A DNA stretch of 64,000 bases from Peptococcaceae bacterium BICA1-8 (GTDB taxonomy: Bacteria > Bacillota > Peptococcia > Peptococcales > BICA1-8), in the NCBI GenBank assembly GCA_000802045.1, contig JUEF01000074.1, positions 23,820-87,819 on the forward strand, in the 5' to 3' direction. Below are positions 34,419 through 42,108 of the stretch, one piece after another (positions within the stretch are counted from its first letter, which is position 1; each line of letters starts with the position of its first letter). The notes under the pieces were generated by a model that saw nothing but the letters and a program-made list of their open reading frames with translations, was not told the origin of the DNA and ran no database searches. The translations under genes were made by a program, and so were the position numbers.

Positions 34419-34846
34419 ATCTGATGTATTTTATCTACCCGTTTTTGGTGACGGCCGCCGCAAAAATCGGTTTTCATCCAAATGTCAACTATATCTAGAG
34501 CCAGGCCCCTGCCTATGACCCTTTCTCCCATGGTTAGGATATTAGCATTATTATGTTCCCGACTAGCTCGTGCTGAAAAGGTATCATGGCATAAAGCAGC
34601 TCTGATCCCATTGACTTTATTAGCTGCGATACCAATTCCTATACCTGTTCCGCAAATCAAAATGCCACGGTCAAATTCTCCAGAAGCTACAGCTCTGGCC
34701 GCGGGAAGAGCAATATCAGGGTAGTCACAGGAATCAATAGAATGAGTACCAAAGTCTTTATACTCTAGCCCTTTCTCGACTAAATACTTTTTTATTTCTT
34801 CCTTTAATAATAGACCGCCATGGTCTGAGCCTAATGCTATTCGCAC
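34406..34846 (-). CDS. rpiB: Ribose-5-phosphate isomerase B
   Basis: 146 residues from GTG 34846, which has AAAGGAGATG 8 nt upstream; the frame continues 51 codons upstream through repeat-like sequence without support. VRIALGSDHGGLLLKEEIKKYL, DYPDIALPAARAVASGEFDRGILICGTGIGIGIAANKVNGIRAALCHDTFSARASREHNNANILTMGERVIG match RpiB; the active Cys is in CGTGIG and the phosphate-binding His in SDHGG. Interconverts ribose-5-P and ribulose-5-P. A leader hairpin (34863-34881, arms GAATCGCC/GGCGATTC, loop ATT) sits just before the ribosome site. Confidence 0.94.
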   Translation of the reverse strand: MRIALGSDHGGLLLKEEIKKYLVEKGLEYKDFGTHSIDSCDYPDIALPAARAVASGEFDRGILICGTGIGIGIAANKVNGIRAALCHDTFSARASREHNNANILTMGERVIGRGLALDIVDIWMKTDFCGGRHQKRVDKIHQIENK

Positions 34847-34889
34847 AAATTCATCTCCTTTTGAATCGCCAATGGCGATTCCGTCTTTT

Positions 34890-34918
34890 CGTGGGCACGT
34901 TGATTCGTGGGCGCGTAA
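34890..34918. repeat. CGTGGGCGCG octamer-type repeat
   Basis: CGTGGGCACG...CGTGGGCGCG in the rpiB leader, related to the octamers inside the spoIIQ-like gene and at the prmC end. Confidence 0.5.
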
Positions 34919-34934
34919 AATCATTATTAAAACC

Positions 34935-35426
34935 TTAATCTCTTCTAATTTTATCCAGTGCTTTTTCAATTGCCTCGTACATTTCGTAATAACAGGCACG
35001 ATAGACCTCTAGAGGTTGTCCAAAAGGATCCCGGACTTCTAGACTGTCTATTTCTTTTCCAAATTGTTTCTCTAACATCTCTGCGAATTCCTTCAAGAGA
35101 AATGTTTTATCCTTGGCTTCCGGAGCTAAATTTATAAGTTCTTGCTTATGACTCTTAGTCATAGTCAAGATAATATCTGCTTCACTTATTAAGCTAGGAT
35201 TTATGGATTTGGATCTAAAGTCATGCAAGTTCAGCCCTTGTTCTTTAGCTACTTCAACAGCTTCACTTGTTGCTTGAACACCATCTAAGGCATAAGTACC
35301 TGCTGAAGTTATAGTCAAATCAGCATACTTTTCTTGGTTTTCCGCAAGTAGCTTGGCAGCAATAGCCTCAGCCATGCTGCTGCGGCAGGTATTACCGGTA
35401 CATACAAAAAGGATTTTTTTTGCCAT
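34935..35426 (-). CDS. ywlE: Protein-arginine phosphatase YwlE / LMW phosphatase
   Basis: 163 residues with GGAGGGAT before the ATG. The catalytic loop is CTGNTCRS (Cys9-Arg15-Ser16) and the general-acid Asp is in VRDPFGQP. Thr13 occupies the position (Thr11 of Bacillus YwlE) that favours phosphoarginine over phosphotyrosine, so arginine phosphatase activity, opposing McsB, is likely. Located between mntP and rpiB as in Bacillus. Confidence 0.92.
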   Translation of the reverse strand: MAKKILFVCTGNTCRSSMAEAIAAKLLAENQEKYADLTITSAGTYALDGVQATSEAVEVAKEQGLNLHDFRSKSINPSLISEADIILTMTKSHKQELINLAPEAKDKTFLLKEFAEMLEKQFGKEIDSLEVRDPFGQPLEVYRACYYEMYEAIEKALDKIRRD

Positions 35427-35443
35427 TTTATCCCTCCTTCTTT

Positions 35444-35692
35444 AGCCACGGATGAACACTGAAAAACACGGATAAGCACTAACGGATTAGGTGATAGACT
35501 ATAGCCAATAGTAATTACTTGCAACCATGATTAAATGAAAGTATTCCCGTCATCCTGAGCGATAGCGAAGGATCTTGCATATTGAAGAGCTTTAAGATCC
35601 TTCAGTCGTACCTCCCTCAGGATGACACAGCAAAAATTATCAGCTTTCATATTGGCAATAATGAAGGCACTGTTTTACTCTTCCACTATCCT
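35444..35692. repeat. mntP-ywlE gap: CCACGGAT element and palindrome
   Basis: AGCCACGGATGAACACTGAA ... ACACGGATAAGCAC (35442-35478), then a full TGTCATCCTGAG palindrome (35549-35627). No gene seen. Confidence 0.65.
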
Positions 35693-36259
35693 TTAGATAA
35701 ACAGAAGCTTAATACCAATACCTATTAAGATAAAGCCACTGAGTAGTTCAGCTTTTTCACCTACTGTGCGGCTTAGCTTTTTTCCGAAGATAAGTCCTCC
35801 AAAGGTCATAATCCCAGCCACTATACCCATAATAAGAATAGTTAACGTTAAATCTACCTTAAGAGCGCCTAAACCTAAACCGACTGTTAGGGCATCTAAA
35901 GATACACTAGCCGCCAAAAGAAAAAGGCTTACAGGATGACTAATTGATACGACATCAAAGCGTCCCAATGATGGCCCAGAGGAGCTCCTACTCTCTTTGA
36001 TATTTTCCCATATTGTGTGCCCTCCAATAAATATTAAAACAATAGCACCGAAGCTACTGGCAATAGGGCCTACATAGCTACCTAATATTTGCCCTAAATA
36101 CAGTCCAATCAAGGGCATCAATACGTGAAAAATTGCCACAACAGCGGATACAAGATACATCTGCTGTCTTTTGACCCCACTTAAACCTATTCCAATAGAA
36201 AGAGAAAAAGCATCAATTCCTAGTGCAAAAGCCACTGCAAAAATAGTAGGAATACTCAT
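35693..36259 (-). CDS. mntP: Manganese efflux pump MntP
   Basis: 188 residues with TAGGAGGT before the ATG. Six predicted membrane helices; conserved acidic motifs FALGIDAFSLSIGIGLSG and AASVSLDALTVGLGLGAL (two-fold repeat carrying the metal-binding Asp residues) identify MntP (YwlD/YebN). Exports Mn2+ to avoid toxicity. No Mn2+ riboswitch fold was recognised in its leader, which holds a REP element. Between sua5 and ywlE as in Bacillus. Confidence 0.93.
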   Translation of the reverse strand: MSIPTIFAVAFALGIDAFSLSIGIGLSGVKRQQMYLVSAVVAIFHVLMPLIGLYLGQILGSYVGPIASSFGAIVLIFIGGHTIWENIKESRSSSGPSLGRFDVVSISHPVSLFLLAASVSLDALTVGLGLGALKVDLTLTILIMGIVAGIMTFGGLIFGKKLSRTVGEKAELLSGFILIGIGIKLLFI

Positions 36260-36285
36260 TTTTACCTCCTAATCAGTGATGAGCT

Positions 36286-36307
36286 GACGCGCAATGCGCG
36301 CCCCTAC
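36286..36307. repeat. REP-like element upstream of mntP
   Basis: Consensus stem and loop, minus orientation, 27 bases upstream of the mntP start, followed by GGGACGGTTCTTGACTTGC (36308-36326). Confidence 0.85.
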
Positions 36308-36335
36308 AGGGACGGTTCTTGACTTGCGTTATTGA

Positions 36336-36405
36336 TTGAGCCTGGAGCGAAATCTTAACCTTAGTGATGCGTTCGCATTACTACTAAGTCTATGTAGTTT
36401 AGGCT
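36336..36405. repeat. CTAGCG/TAATGC mosaic at the sua5 3' end
   Basis: GGAGCGAAATCTTAACCTTA and GTGATGCG-TTCG-CATTACTACTAAG. Confidence 0.5.
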
Positions 36406-36417
36406 CAAAACTTTCCC

Positions 36418-37464
36418 CTAAAGGGTTTTTCCTCCGGCTGCTTTTAGTAATCTATTCATCAATGCGGCACCTATGTTTATCTCTGGAAAGCTTTCGGCAT
36501 AAATAACTGAAACGTTTTTCTGATCAAACCAGCGTAAAGCATCAAAAAGATTTGCTGTTATGGCTTCGATATCTCCCTGTCTTCCTAATATCCCCAAAAC
36601 TATATTTTCGGATAAATTTTTAGGCAATACTGCAGCTAGTTCTTGGGAAATCATAAACCCTATCCGGGGGACTTTGTTTTCGTTTAAAATTTTATATATT
36701 TTGCCAGCCTGTTCATGGCTTGTACCTTTAAGTATTATGACTTCAGCTTCCGGTGAATAATGGGTATATTTCATGCCAGGCGAGCGAGGTACTGCCAGTA
36801 AATCATGAAGGGAAGCATCTAGACTTACTTCTCCAATAACCTCCATCAGCTGTTCCCGGGTAGTACCGCCGGGGCGCAATATAATAGGGACTTTCCCAGT
36901 CACATCTAAAACTGTTGATTCCACACCAATCCCTGCCTTGCCACCATCAACAATTCCTGCAATCTTACCTTTTAGATCCTGCCATACATGTTCTGCAGTA
37001 GTGGGGCTAGGTTTGCCTGAGATATTGGCGCTCGGGCCTGCAACCGGTACCTGAGCCAATTCTATTAATTTCAAAGCTACCGGATGGGCGGGGATTCGAA
37101 TCGCTACGGTATCTAGTCCTGCAGTAATAACCCCAGGTACTAGCTCTGACTTTGGCAGCACTAAAGTCAATGGACCTGGCCAGAAATTTTCCATCAGTTT
37201 TAAAGCTGTGGGCGTTATTTCTTTTACCAGTTCCTTTACATGCTCAAGCTTACAAATATGAACAATCAGAGGATTATCATCAGGTCTGCCTTTAGCTTTG
37301 TATATTTTTTTTACTGCGTCTTCATCTAAAGCATTTGCCCCCAAACCATATACGGTCTCGGTAGGAAAGCCAATTATTTCACCTTCCCTTAAAAGCTGTG
37401 CGGCTTCTCTTAGCATTGCTAGATTAGGCTTGTCCCCCGGCATCTTCCAAACTCTTGTTTCCAT
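36418..37464 (-). CDS. sua5: L-threonylcarbamoyladenylate synthase (Sua5/YwlC)
   Basis: 348 residues from ATG 37464; a GTG four codons earlier is also possible. YrdC/Sua5 domain (~residues 15-205): LREGEIIGFPTETVYGLGANALDEDAVKKIYKAKGRPDDNPLIVHI with the KxR and SxN substrate motifs (KAKGRP, PSANISGKPSPT), then the Sua5 C-terminal domain (~240-345). Makes threonylcarbamoyl-AMP for tRNA t6A37. Neighbour order sua5-mntP-ywlE matches Bacillus. Confidence 0.94.
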   Translation of the reverse strand: METRVWKMPGDKPNLAMLREAAQLLREGEIIGFPTETVYGLGANALDEDAVKKIYKAKGRPDDNPLIVHICKLEHVKELVKEITPTALKLMENFWPGPLTLVLPKSELVPGVITAGLDTVAIRIPAHPVALKLIELAQVPVAGPSANISGKPSPTTAEHVWQDLKGKIAGIVDGGKAGIGVESTVLDVTGKVPIILRPGGTTREQLMEVIGEVSLDASLHDLLAVPRSPGMKYTHYSPEAEVIILKGTSHEQAGKIYKILNENKVPRIGFMISQELAAVLPKNLSENIVLGILGRQGDIEAITANLFDALRWFDQKNVSVIYAESFPEINIGAALMNRLLKAAGGKTL

Positions 37465-37522
37465 ATAATCACTCACAAACTATATATTTCATTTAATCTT
37501 AAAATATTATATCACTTTAAAT

Positions 37523-37550
37523 AAAAAAAATCGCGTTCAGCGATTTTTTT
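37523..37550. terminator. Bidirectional terminator between the GntR gene and sua5
   Basis: AAAAAAAATCGC / GCGATTTTTTT with loop GTTCA. Confidence 0.88.
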
Positions 37551-37552
37551 AT

Positions 37553-37660
37553 CTAGCTTAATCCTTCTTAATCTAGCGGAGCGAAATCTCAATCTAGCGA
37601 AGCGAAATCCTAAGCTTTAATCCTTATCTTTCCTCAACCTCAACCTTAGCCTTAGCCTTT
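37553..37660. repeat. CTAGCG/GGTTAA mosaic supplying the GntR stop
   Basis: CTAGCGGAGCG, CTAGCGAAGCG, CCTCAACC, CCTTAGCCTTAGCC. The TAA of a GGCTAAGG unit (37652-37654) is the regulator's stop codon. Confidence 0.75.
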
Positions 37661-38278
37661 TATGAGGGAGTCTACCTTTTCTTTACAGCCTTCCGCTCCA
37701 ATGTATACTAAAATATCTCCTTCATTGATCAGCATTTCTGAATCAGGCGAAAGGTATTCCTCGCCCCGTCTTTCTACAGCCAATACTGTAGCACCAGTAT
37801 GAGCTCGGAAGCTTACTTCCTTTAAACTCTTATCAATTAAAGGGGAACCCTTAGTGATTTCTGTCTCTTCAACCTTAGGCAAAATATTTATAAGCCTGGA
37901 GCTAAAAGCCATAATCTTTTTAATCTGGTGCTCAATGGCCAAATCCAGCGCTCTGCGTTTTTCTAATAATTCAGTAAACTCATGCTGGGCTTGGGCCAAA
38001 CCTTTTCTCTGGTTAAAGTTTTCAAGATACTGTCGTGCCGCATCTTGATTGACTACTATTATCCCTCTGCCTGCCACAACTTCAACAATGTTCATACTAT
38101 GCAATAAAGCAACAGCCCGACGAATGGTTTCGGGAGAAACATTATACTGCCCCGCTAAAGTGGAACGGCCGTACAATTTAGTGCCTGTTTTGTATTCATT
38201 ATGTGCTATCTTACCAGCTAAATCTACAGCGATCTGTTCGTATCTCGCTATATCAGTTAAATCCTTATACTGACCCAT
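37652..38278 (-). CDS. GntR-type regulator with RCK_C (TrkA-C) domain, BusR-like
   Basis: 208 residues with GGGAGG before the ATG. N-terminal GntR winged helix (residues ~10-75: YEQIAVDLAGKIAHNEYKTGTKLYGRSTLAGQYNVSPETIRRAVALLHSMNIVEVVAGRG), a coiled linker (~80-125) and a C-terminal RCK_C domain (~135-207: KEVSFRAHTGATVLAVERRGEEYLSPDSEMLINEGDILVYIG). This layout is that of BusR, the c-di-AMP-binding repressor of osmolyte uptake in lactic bacteria. c-di-AMP binding and targets here are inference; no osmolyte transporter is adjacent. The stop codon falls inside a GGCTAAGG repeat. Confidence 0.8.
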   Translation of the reverse strand: MGQYKDLTDIARYEQIAVDLAGKIAHNEYKTGTKLYGRSTLAGQYNVSPETIRRAVALLHSMNIVEVVAGRGIIVVNQDAARQYLENFNQRKGLAQAQHEFTELLEKRRALDLAIEHQIKKIMAFSSRLINILPKVEETEITKGSPLIDKSLKEVSFRAHTGATVLAVERRGEEYLSPDSEMLINEGDILVYIGAEGCKEKVDSLIKG

Positions 38279-38616
<338 letters not shown>

Positions 38617-39846
38617 CTATTTATCTAGAGTCATCATTCTCCGGCAATTCTCAGCTACTTCCTGAGGATCAAGCTTAATTCGGGCAACGCCGCTTTTTAT
38701 GGCAGCTTCAGCAACAGCATAAGCAACTGCAGGAGCAACTCTCACATCTAAAGCGCTGGGAATAACATATTCAGCGGTTAGCTTATCACCGACAAAGCCA
38801 GCAATAGCATGAACTGCTGCAATTTTCATTTCCTCATTGATATCAGTAGCTCTAACATCAAGTGCACCTCTAAATACCCCTGGGAAAGCACTGACATTGT
38901 TTACCTGGTTGGGGAAATCTGATCTACCGGTACAGATTACTTTTGCTCCCGCTGCTATTGCGTCTTCAGGCATGATTTCCGGTACGGGATTGGACATAGC
39001 CATAACAATCTGACCAGCGTTCATAGTTTCAACCATTTCCTTAGTAACCAATCCAGGACCTGAAAGACCGATAATTACATCAGAGCCTACCATAGCATCC
39101 GCTAGGCTGCCTTTAACTAGTTCTTTATTGGTTACTTTAGCCATAGCTTCCTTGAATTTATTCATTCCTTCAGGTCTGCCCTCATATATAGCGCCGGTCC
39201 GATCGCAAAGGATTACATTATTTATACCCATACTAAGTAAAAGCTTCACGACCGCAATAGCCGCAGCCCCTGCGCCGCTGACAACGACCTTGATATTCTC
39301 TATTTTTTTATCGACGATTTTACAGGCATTTACTATGGCAGCCATAACCACGATGGCTGTGCCGTGCTGGTCATCGTGAAAAATAGGAATATTTGTTTCT
39401 TTTTTCAATCTTTCTTCTATTTCAAAGCAACGTGGAGCTGATATATCCTCCAGGTTAACCCCGCCAAAGGTAGGTTCCACCATTTTTACTGTTTCAACAA
39501 TTTTATCTACATCTTTAGTAGCTACGCAAAGGGGAAATGCATCTACACCAGCAAAGGTTTTAAATAATACTGCTTTACCTTCCATTACTGGCATAGCAGC
39601 TTCCGGTCCAATGTCGCCTAAGCCTAAAACTGCAGTTCCATCAGATACAACTGCTACTAAATTCCATTTTGAGGTATAATCATAAGCCTTTGTAACATCC
39701 TTTTCTATCTCCTTACAGGCCTCGGCTACGCCAGGTGTGTAGGCAAGAGTTAAATCCAACGGGGTTTTAACCGGTACTTTGCTAATTACCTCTATTTTCC
39801 CTTTGTTGTCTAAATGGAGCTTAAGAGCCTGTTCTTTTAAATTCAT
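38617..39846 (-). CDS. NAD(P)-dependent malic enzyme (decarboxylating)
   Basis: 409 residues, the short bacterial form, with AGGGAGTG before the ATG. Converts malate to pyruvate and CO2. DLTLAYTPGVAEACKEI, GDIGPEAAMPVMEGKAVLFKTFAGVDAFPLCV, the metal-binding FEIEERLKKETNIPIFHDDQHGTAIVVMAAIVNA and the Rossmann VVSGAGAAAIAVVKLLLSMG are family signatures. 43 bases downstream of fumarase beta, so in one operon with the fumarase and fumarate reductase genes; together they link fumarate, malate and pyruvate. Confidence 0.95.
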   Translation of the reverse strand: MNLKEQALKLHLDNKGKIEVISKVPVKTPLDLTLAYTPGVAEACKEIEKDVTKAYDYTSKWNLVAVVSDGTAVLGLGDIGPEAAMPVMEGKAVLFKTFAGVDAFPLCVATKDVDKIVETVKMVEPTFGGVNLEDISAPRCFEIEERLKKETNIPIFHDDQHGTAIVVMAAIVNACKIVDKKIENIKVVVSGAGAAAIAVVKLLLSMGINNVILCDRTGAIYEGRPEGMNKFKEAMAKVTNKELVKGSLADAMVGSDVIIGLSGPGLVTKEMVETMNAGQIVMAMSNPVPEIMPEDAIAAGAKVICTGRSDFPNQVNNVSAFPGVFRGALDVRATDINEEMKIAAVHAIAGFVGDKLTAEYVIPSALDVRVAPAVAYAVAEAAIKSGVARIKLDPQEVAENCRRMMTLDK

Positions 39847-39889
39847 AAATAGTCACTCCCTATATTTATTATTTTATGGTTATGCAGAA

Positions 39890-40447
39890 TTAAGATAAGC
39901 GGTATTGCTCTAAACCACTCACGTATAGGTCATTACCCTCTGAATCAATGGCAACTATGCAGGGGAAATCCTCAACCTCTAAGCGGTGGATTGCCTCTGG
40001 TCCCAGTTCAGGGAAGGCAATAACCTCCGCTTTTTTCACAGATTGAGCAATAACAGCAGCAGCTCCTCCTATTGCTGCAAAGTATACAGCACCATGTTCT
40101 TTCATAGCTGAAATGACCTTCGCATTACGGGGTCCTTTGCCAATCATACCCTTCAAACCCAATTTTATCAATAGTGGGGCATAAGCATCCATTCTCCCGC
40201 TAGTAGTCGGTCCACAGGACCCGATTGCCTGTCCTGGTTTAGCGGGAGTAGGCCCTACATAATAAATAATCTGATTTTCCAGTTCAAGAGGCAGCGGCTT
40301 GCCCTCCGCAAGTAGGTTTACCAGATTTTTATGGGCTGCATCCCTTCCTGTATAAATAACACCACTAATGGCTACACGGTCACCGGCCTTTAAATCCCTG
40401 ATTTGTTCCTCGCTTATAGGAGTAGTTACCTTTTTTATGCCGGCCAT
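39890..40447 (-). CDS. fumB: Class I fumarate hydratase, beta subunit
   Basis: 185 residues. KKVTTPISEEQIRDLKAGDRVAISGVIYTGRDAAHKNL, IIYYVGPTPAKPGQAIGSCGPTTSGRMD and FAAIGGAAAVIAQSVKKAEVIAFPELGPEAIHRLEVEDFPCIVAIDSEGNDLY are those of the C-terminal half/beta subunit of Fe-S fumarases. Works with the alpha subunit encoded 17 bases upstream. Oxygen-sensitive class I enzyme, consistent with an anaerobe. The symbol is used loosely for the two-subunit form. Confidence 0.92.
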   Translation of the reverse strand: MAGIKKVTTPISEEQIRDLKAGDRVAISGVIYTGRDAAHKNLVNLLAEGKPLPLELENQIIYYVGPTPAKPGQAIGSCGPTTSGRMDAYAPLLIKLGLKGMIGKGPRNAKVISAMKEHGAVYFAAIGGAAAVIAQSVKKAEVIAFPELGPEAIHRLEVEDFPCIVAIDSEGNDLYVSGLEQYRLS

Positions 40448-40464
40448 TTATTTCACTCCCTTTA

Positions 40465-41310
40465 CTATAATATTGCTTCACTGTGTCTAGAAGCATGACA
40501 GTTTAAGTTAACAGCCACAGGTAATGTGGCAATATGTGTTGGGAAAGCCTCGATATTAACCGCCAAAGCTGTGACACGTCCACCTAAGCCCTGGGGTCCG
40601 ATACCAGAAAGATTAATTTTCTCCAGCAGCTCTTCCTCTAAAGCCTTATAGTTTGCATCAGGATTATGCTCCCCTGCTTTTCGGGTTAAAGACTTTTTGG
40701 CAAGCATTGTAGCCTTTTCCATAGTACCACCAATACCAACCCCTACAATAATGGGTGGACAGGGGTTACCCCCTGCTTCCCGTACAGTTTTTAGGATAAA
40801 ATCTTTTATTCCTTCGATACCATCAGAGGGCTTAAGCATTTTTAAGGCACCCATATTTTCGCTACCGGCTCCTTTAGGGACTATCATGATTTTCAAATGC
40901 TCCCCGGTAACAACCTCAGTATGAATGACTGCCGGAGTGTTGTCTCCAGTATTTTTTCTTAAAAAGACTGGATCGTCTACTACTGATTTCCTTAAATAGC
41001 CTTCTTGATAGCCCTGACGAACACCTTCGTATATAGCAGCTGTCAGACTTCCCCCGGTAATGTGAACATCCTGACCGAGCTCAAGATAAACTACCGTTAT
41101 TCCTGTATCCTGACACATTGGCCGTTCTTCATTCCGAGCCAGTTTGATGTTATCAATTATTTGCTCAAAAATATACTTGCCAAATTCCGATTCTTCTTTG
41201 CCCTGACTTTTCTTAATCAGTTCTTCCACATCTTCGGGAAGGTTGCAGGCAGCCTCAATACACAGTCCTTTAACTGTTTCCACTATTTTGGCCACAGGAA
41301 TTTCTCTCAT
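40465..41310 (-). CDS. fumA: Class I fumarate hydratase, alpha subunit
   Basis: 281 residues with AGGAGGTGG before the ATG. RPMCQDTGITVVYLELGQDVHITGG carries one cluster cysteine; others are in GGNPCPPIIVGVGIGGTMEKATMLAKKSL and VNLNCHASRHSEAIL. Holds the [4Fe-4S] cluster that hydrates fumarate to malate. Located between the fumarate reductase genes and the beta subunit. Confidence 0.93.
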   Translation of the reverse strand: MREIPVAKIVETVKGLCIEAACNLPEDVEELIKKSQGKEESEFGKYIFEQIIDNIKLARNEERPMCQDTGITVVYLELGQDVHITGGSLTAAIYEGVRQGYQEGYLRKSVVDDPVFLRKNTGDNTPAVIHTEVVTGEHLKIMIVPKGAGSENMGALKMLKPSDGIEGIKDFILKTVREAGGNPCPPIIVGVGIGGTMEKATMLAKKSLTRKAGEHNPDANYKALEEELLEKINLSGIGPQGLGGRVTALAVNIEAFPTHIATLPVAVNLNCHASRHSEAIL

Positions 41311-41350
41311 CTAAAACCACCTCCTAAATTTAACTACGGACCATAATATT

Positions 41351-42094
41351 TTACTTGGTGAAGAGAGATTTAATGGAATACCAGGTTGCCTGCCTTTTCA
41401 ATTCTGCTAACGATTGAGTTAGAGGGATTTCCTTGGGACAGGCGCGGACACAGTTTTGGGAGTTCCCACATTCCATAATGCCTCCTTTATCCATTAAGGC
41501 CTTGAAACGTTCTTCCTTATTATTTCCCCCCACGGAATGCAGGTTAAATAAATCTGCTTGAGCTACAGCATGAGGACCAATAAAGCTTGTCTTGGTATTA
41601 TAATTAGGGCAAACCTGGGAACAAACACCACAGGTCATGCAACGGGAAAGATCATAGCGTTTCTCCTGCACCTTGGGTGTAGTCTTGGGTCCGGGTCCTA
41701 AATTAAAGGTTCCGTCAATATCAACCCATGCCTTTACTTTTCTTAAGGCATCAAATAATGCTGTCCTGTCCACAAATAAATCACGGACTAATTGAAATTT
41801 ATCTAGGGGCTCTAAGGTAATGGGCTTGGCTAAGGTATCCACTAAAGCTGTACAGGCCTGCCGAGCCTTTCCATTAATTACCATGGAACAAGCACCACAT
41901 ACTTCTTCTAAGCAGTTACTTTCATAAACAACAGGTGTTGTTTTTTCTCCTTTGCTGTTAACAGGGTTTTTGGCTATATACATCAAAAGTGAAATTACAT
42001 TCAAATTTGATTTGTAGGGTATCGTAAACTCTTCCCAGAAAGGCTGTTCCTTAGGACCGTTCTGCCTTTTAACTTTAACTTGTATTGTTTGCAT
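41351..42094 (-). CDS. sdhB: Succinate dehydrogenase/fumarate reductase iron-sulfur subunit
   Basis: 247 residues with AAGGGGGA before the ATG. The [2Fe-2S] ligands are Cys61, Cys66, Cys69 and Cys81 (CLEEVCGACS...C); the ferredoxin-like domain has CMTCGVCSQVCP and CGNSQNCVRACPKEIP for the 4Fe-4S and 3Fe-4S clusters. Passes electrons between flavin and the membrane cytochrome. 14 bases after sdhA. Confidence 0.95.
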   Translation of the reverse strand: MQTIQVKVKRQNGPKEQPFWEEFTIPYKSNLNVISLLMYIAKNPVNSKGEKTTPVVYESNCLEEVCGACSMVINGKARQACTALVDTLAKPITLEPLDKFQLVRDLFVDRTALFDALRKVKAWVDIDGTFNLGPGPKTTPKVQEKRYDLSRCMTCGVCSQVCPNYNTKTSFIGPHAVAQADLFNLHSVGGNNKEERFKALMDKGGIMECGNSQNCVRACPKEIPLTQSLAELKRQATWYSIKSLFTK

Positions 42095-42108
42095 TAATTA
42101 TTCCCCCT

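Noticed and set aside
34847..34999. Extended N-terminus of rpiB (51 extra codons)
   Set aside because: The extension passes through octamer-repeat sequence and overlaps ywlE; the GTG at 34846 has a strong ribosome site and matches the family start.
36260..36417. Mn2+ riboswitch upstream of mntP
   Set aside because: The leader is short, holds a REP element and mosaic repeats, and shows no recognisable yybP-ykoY core.
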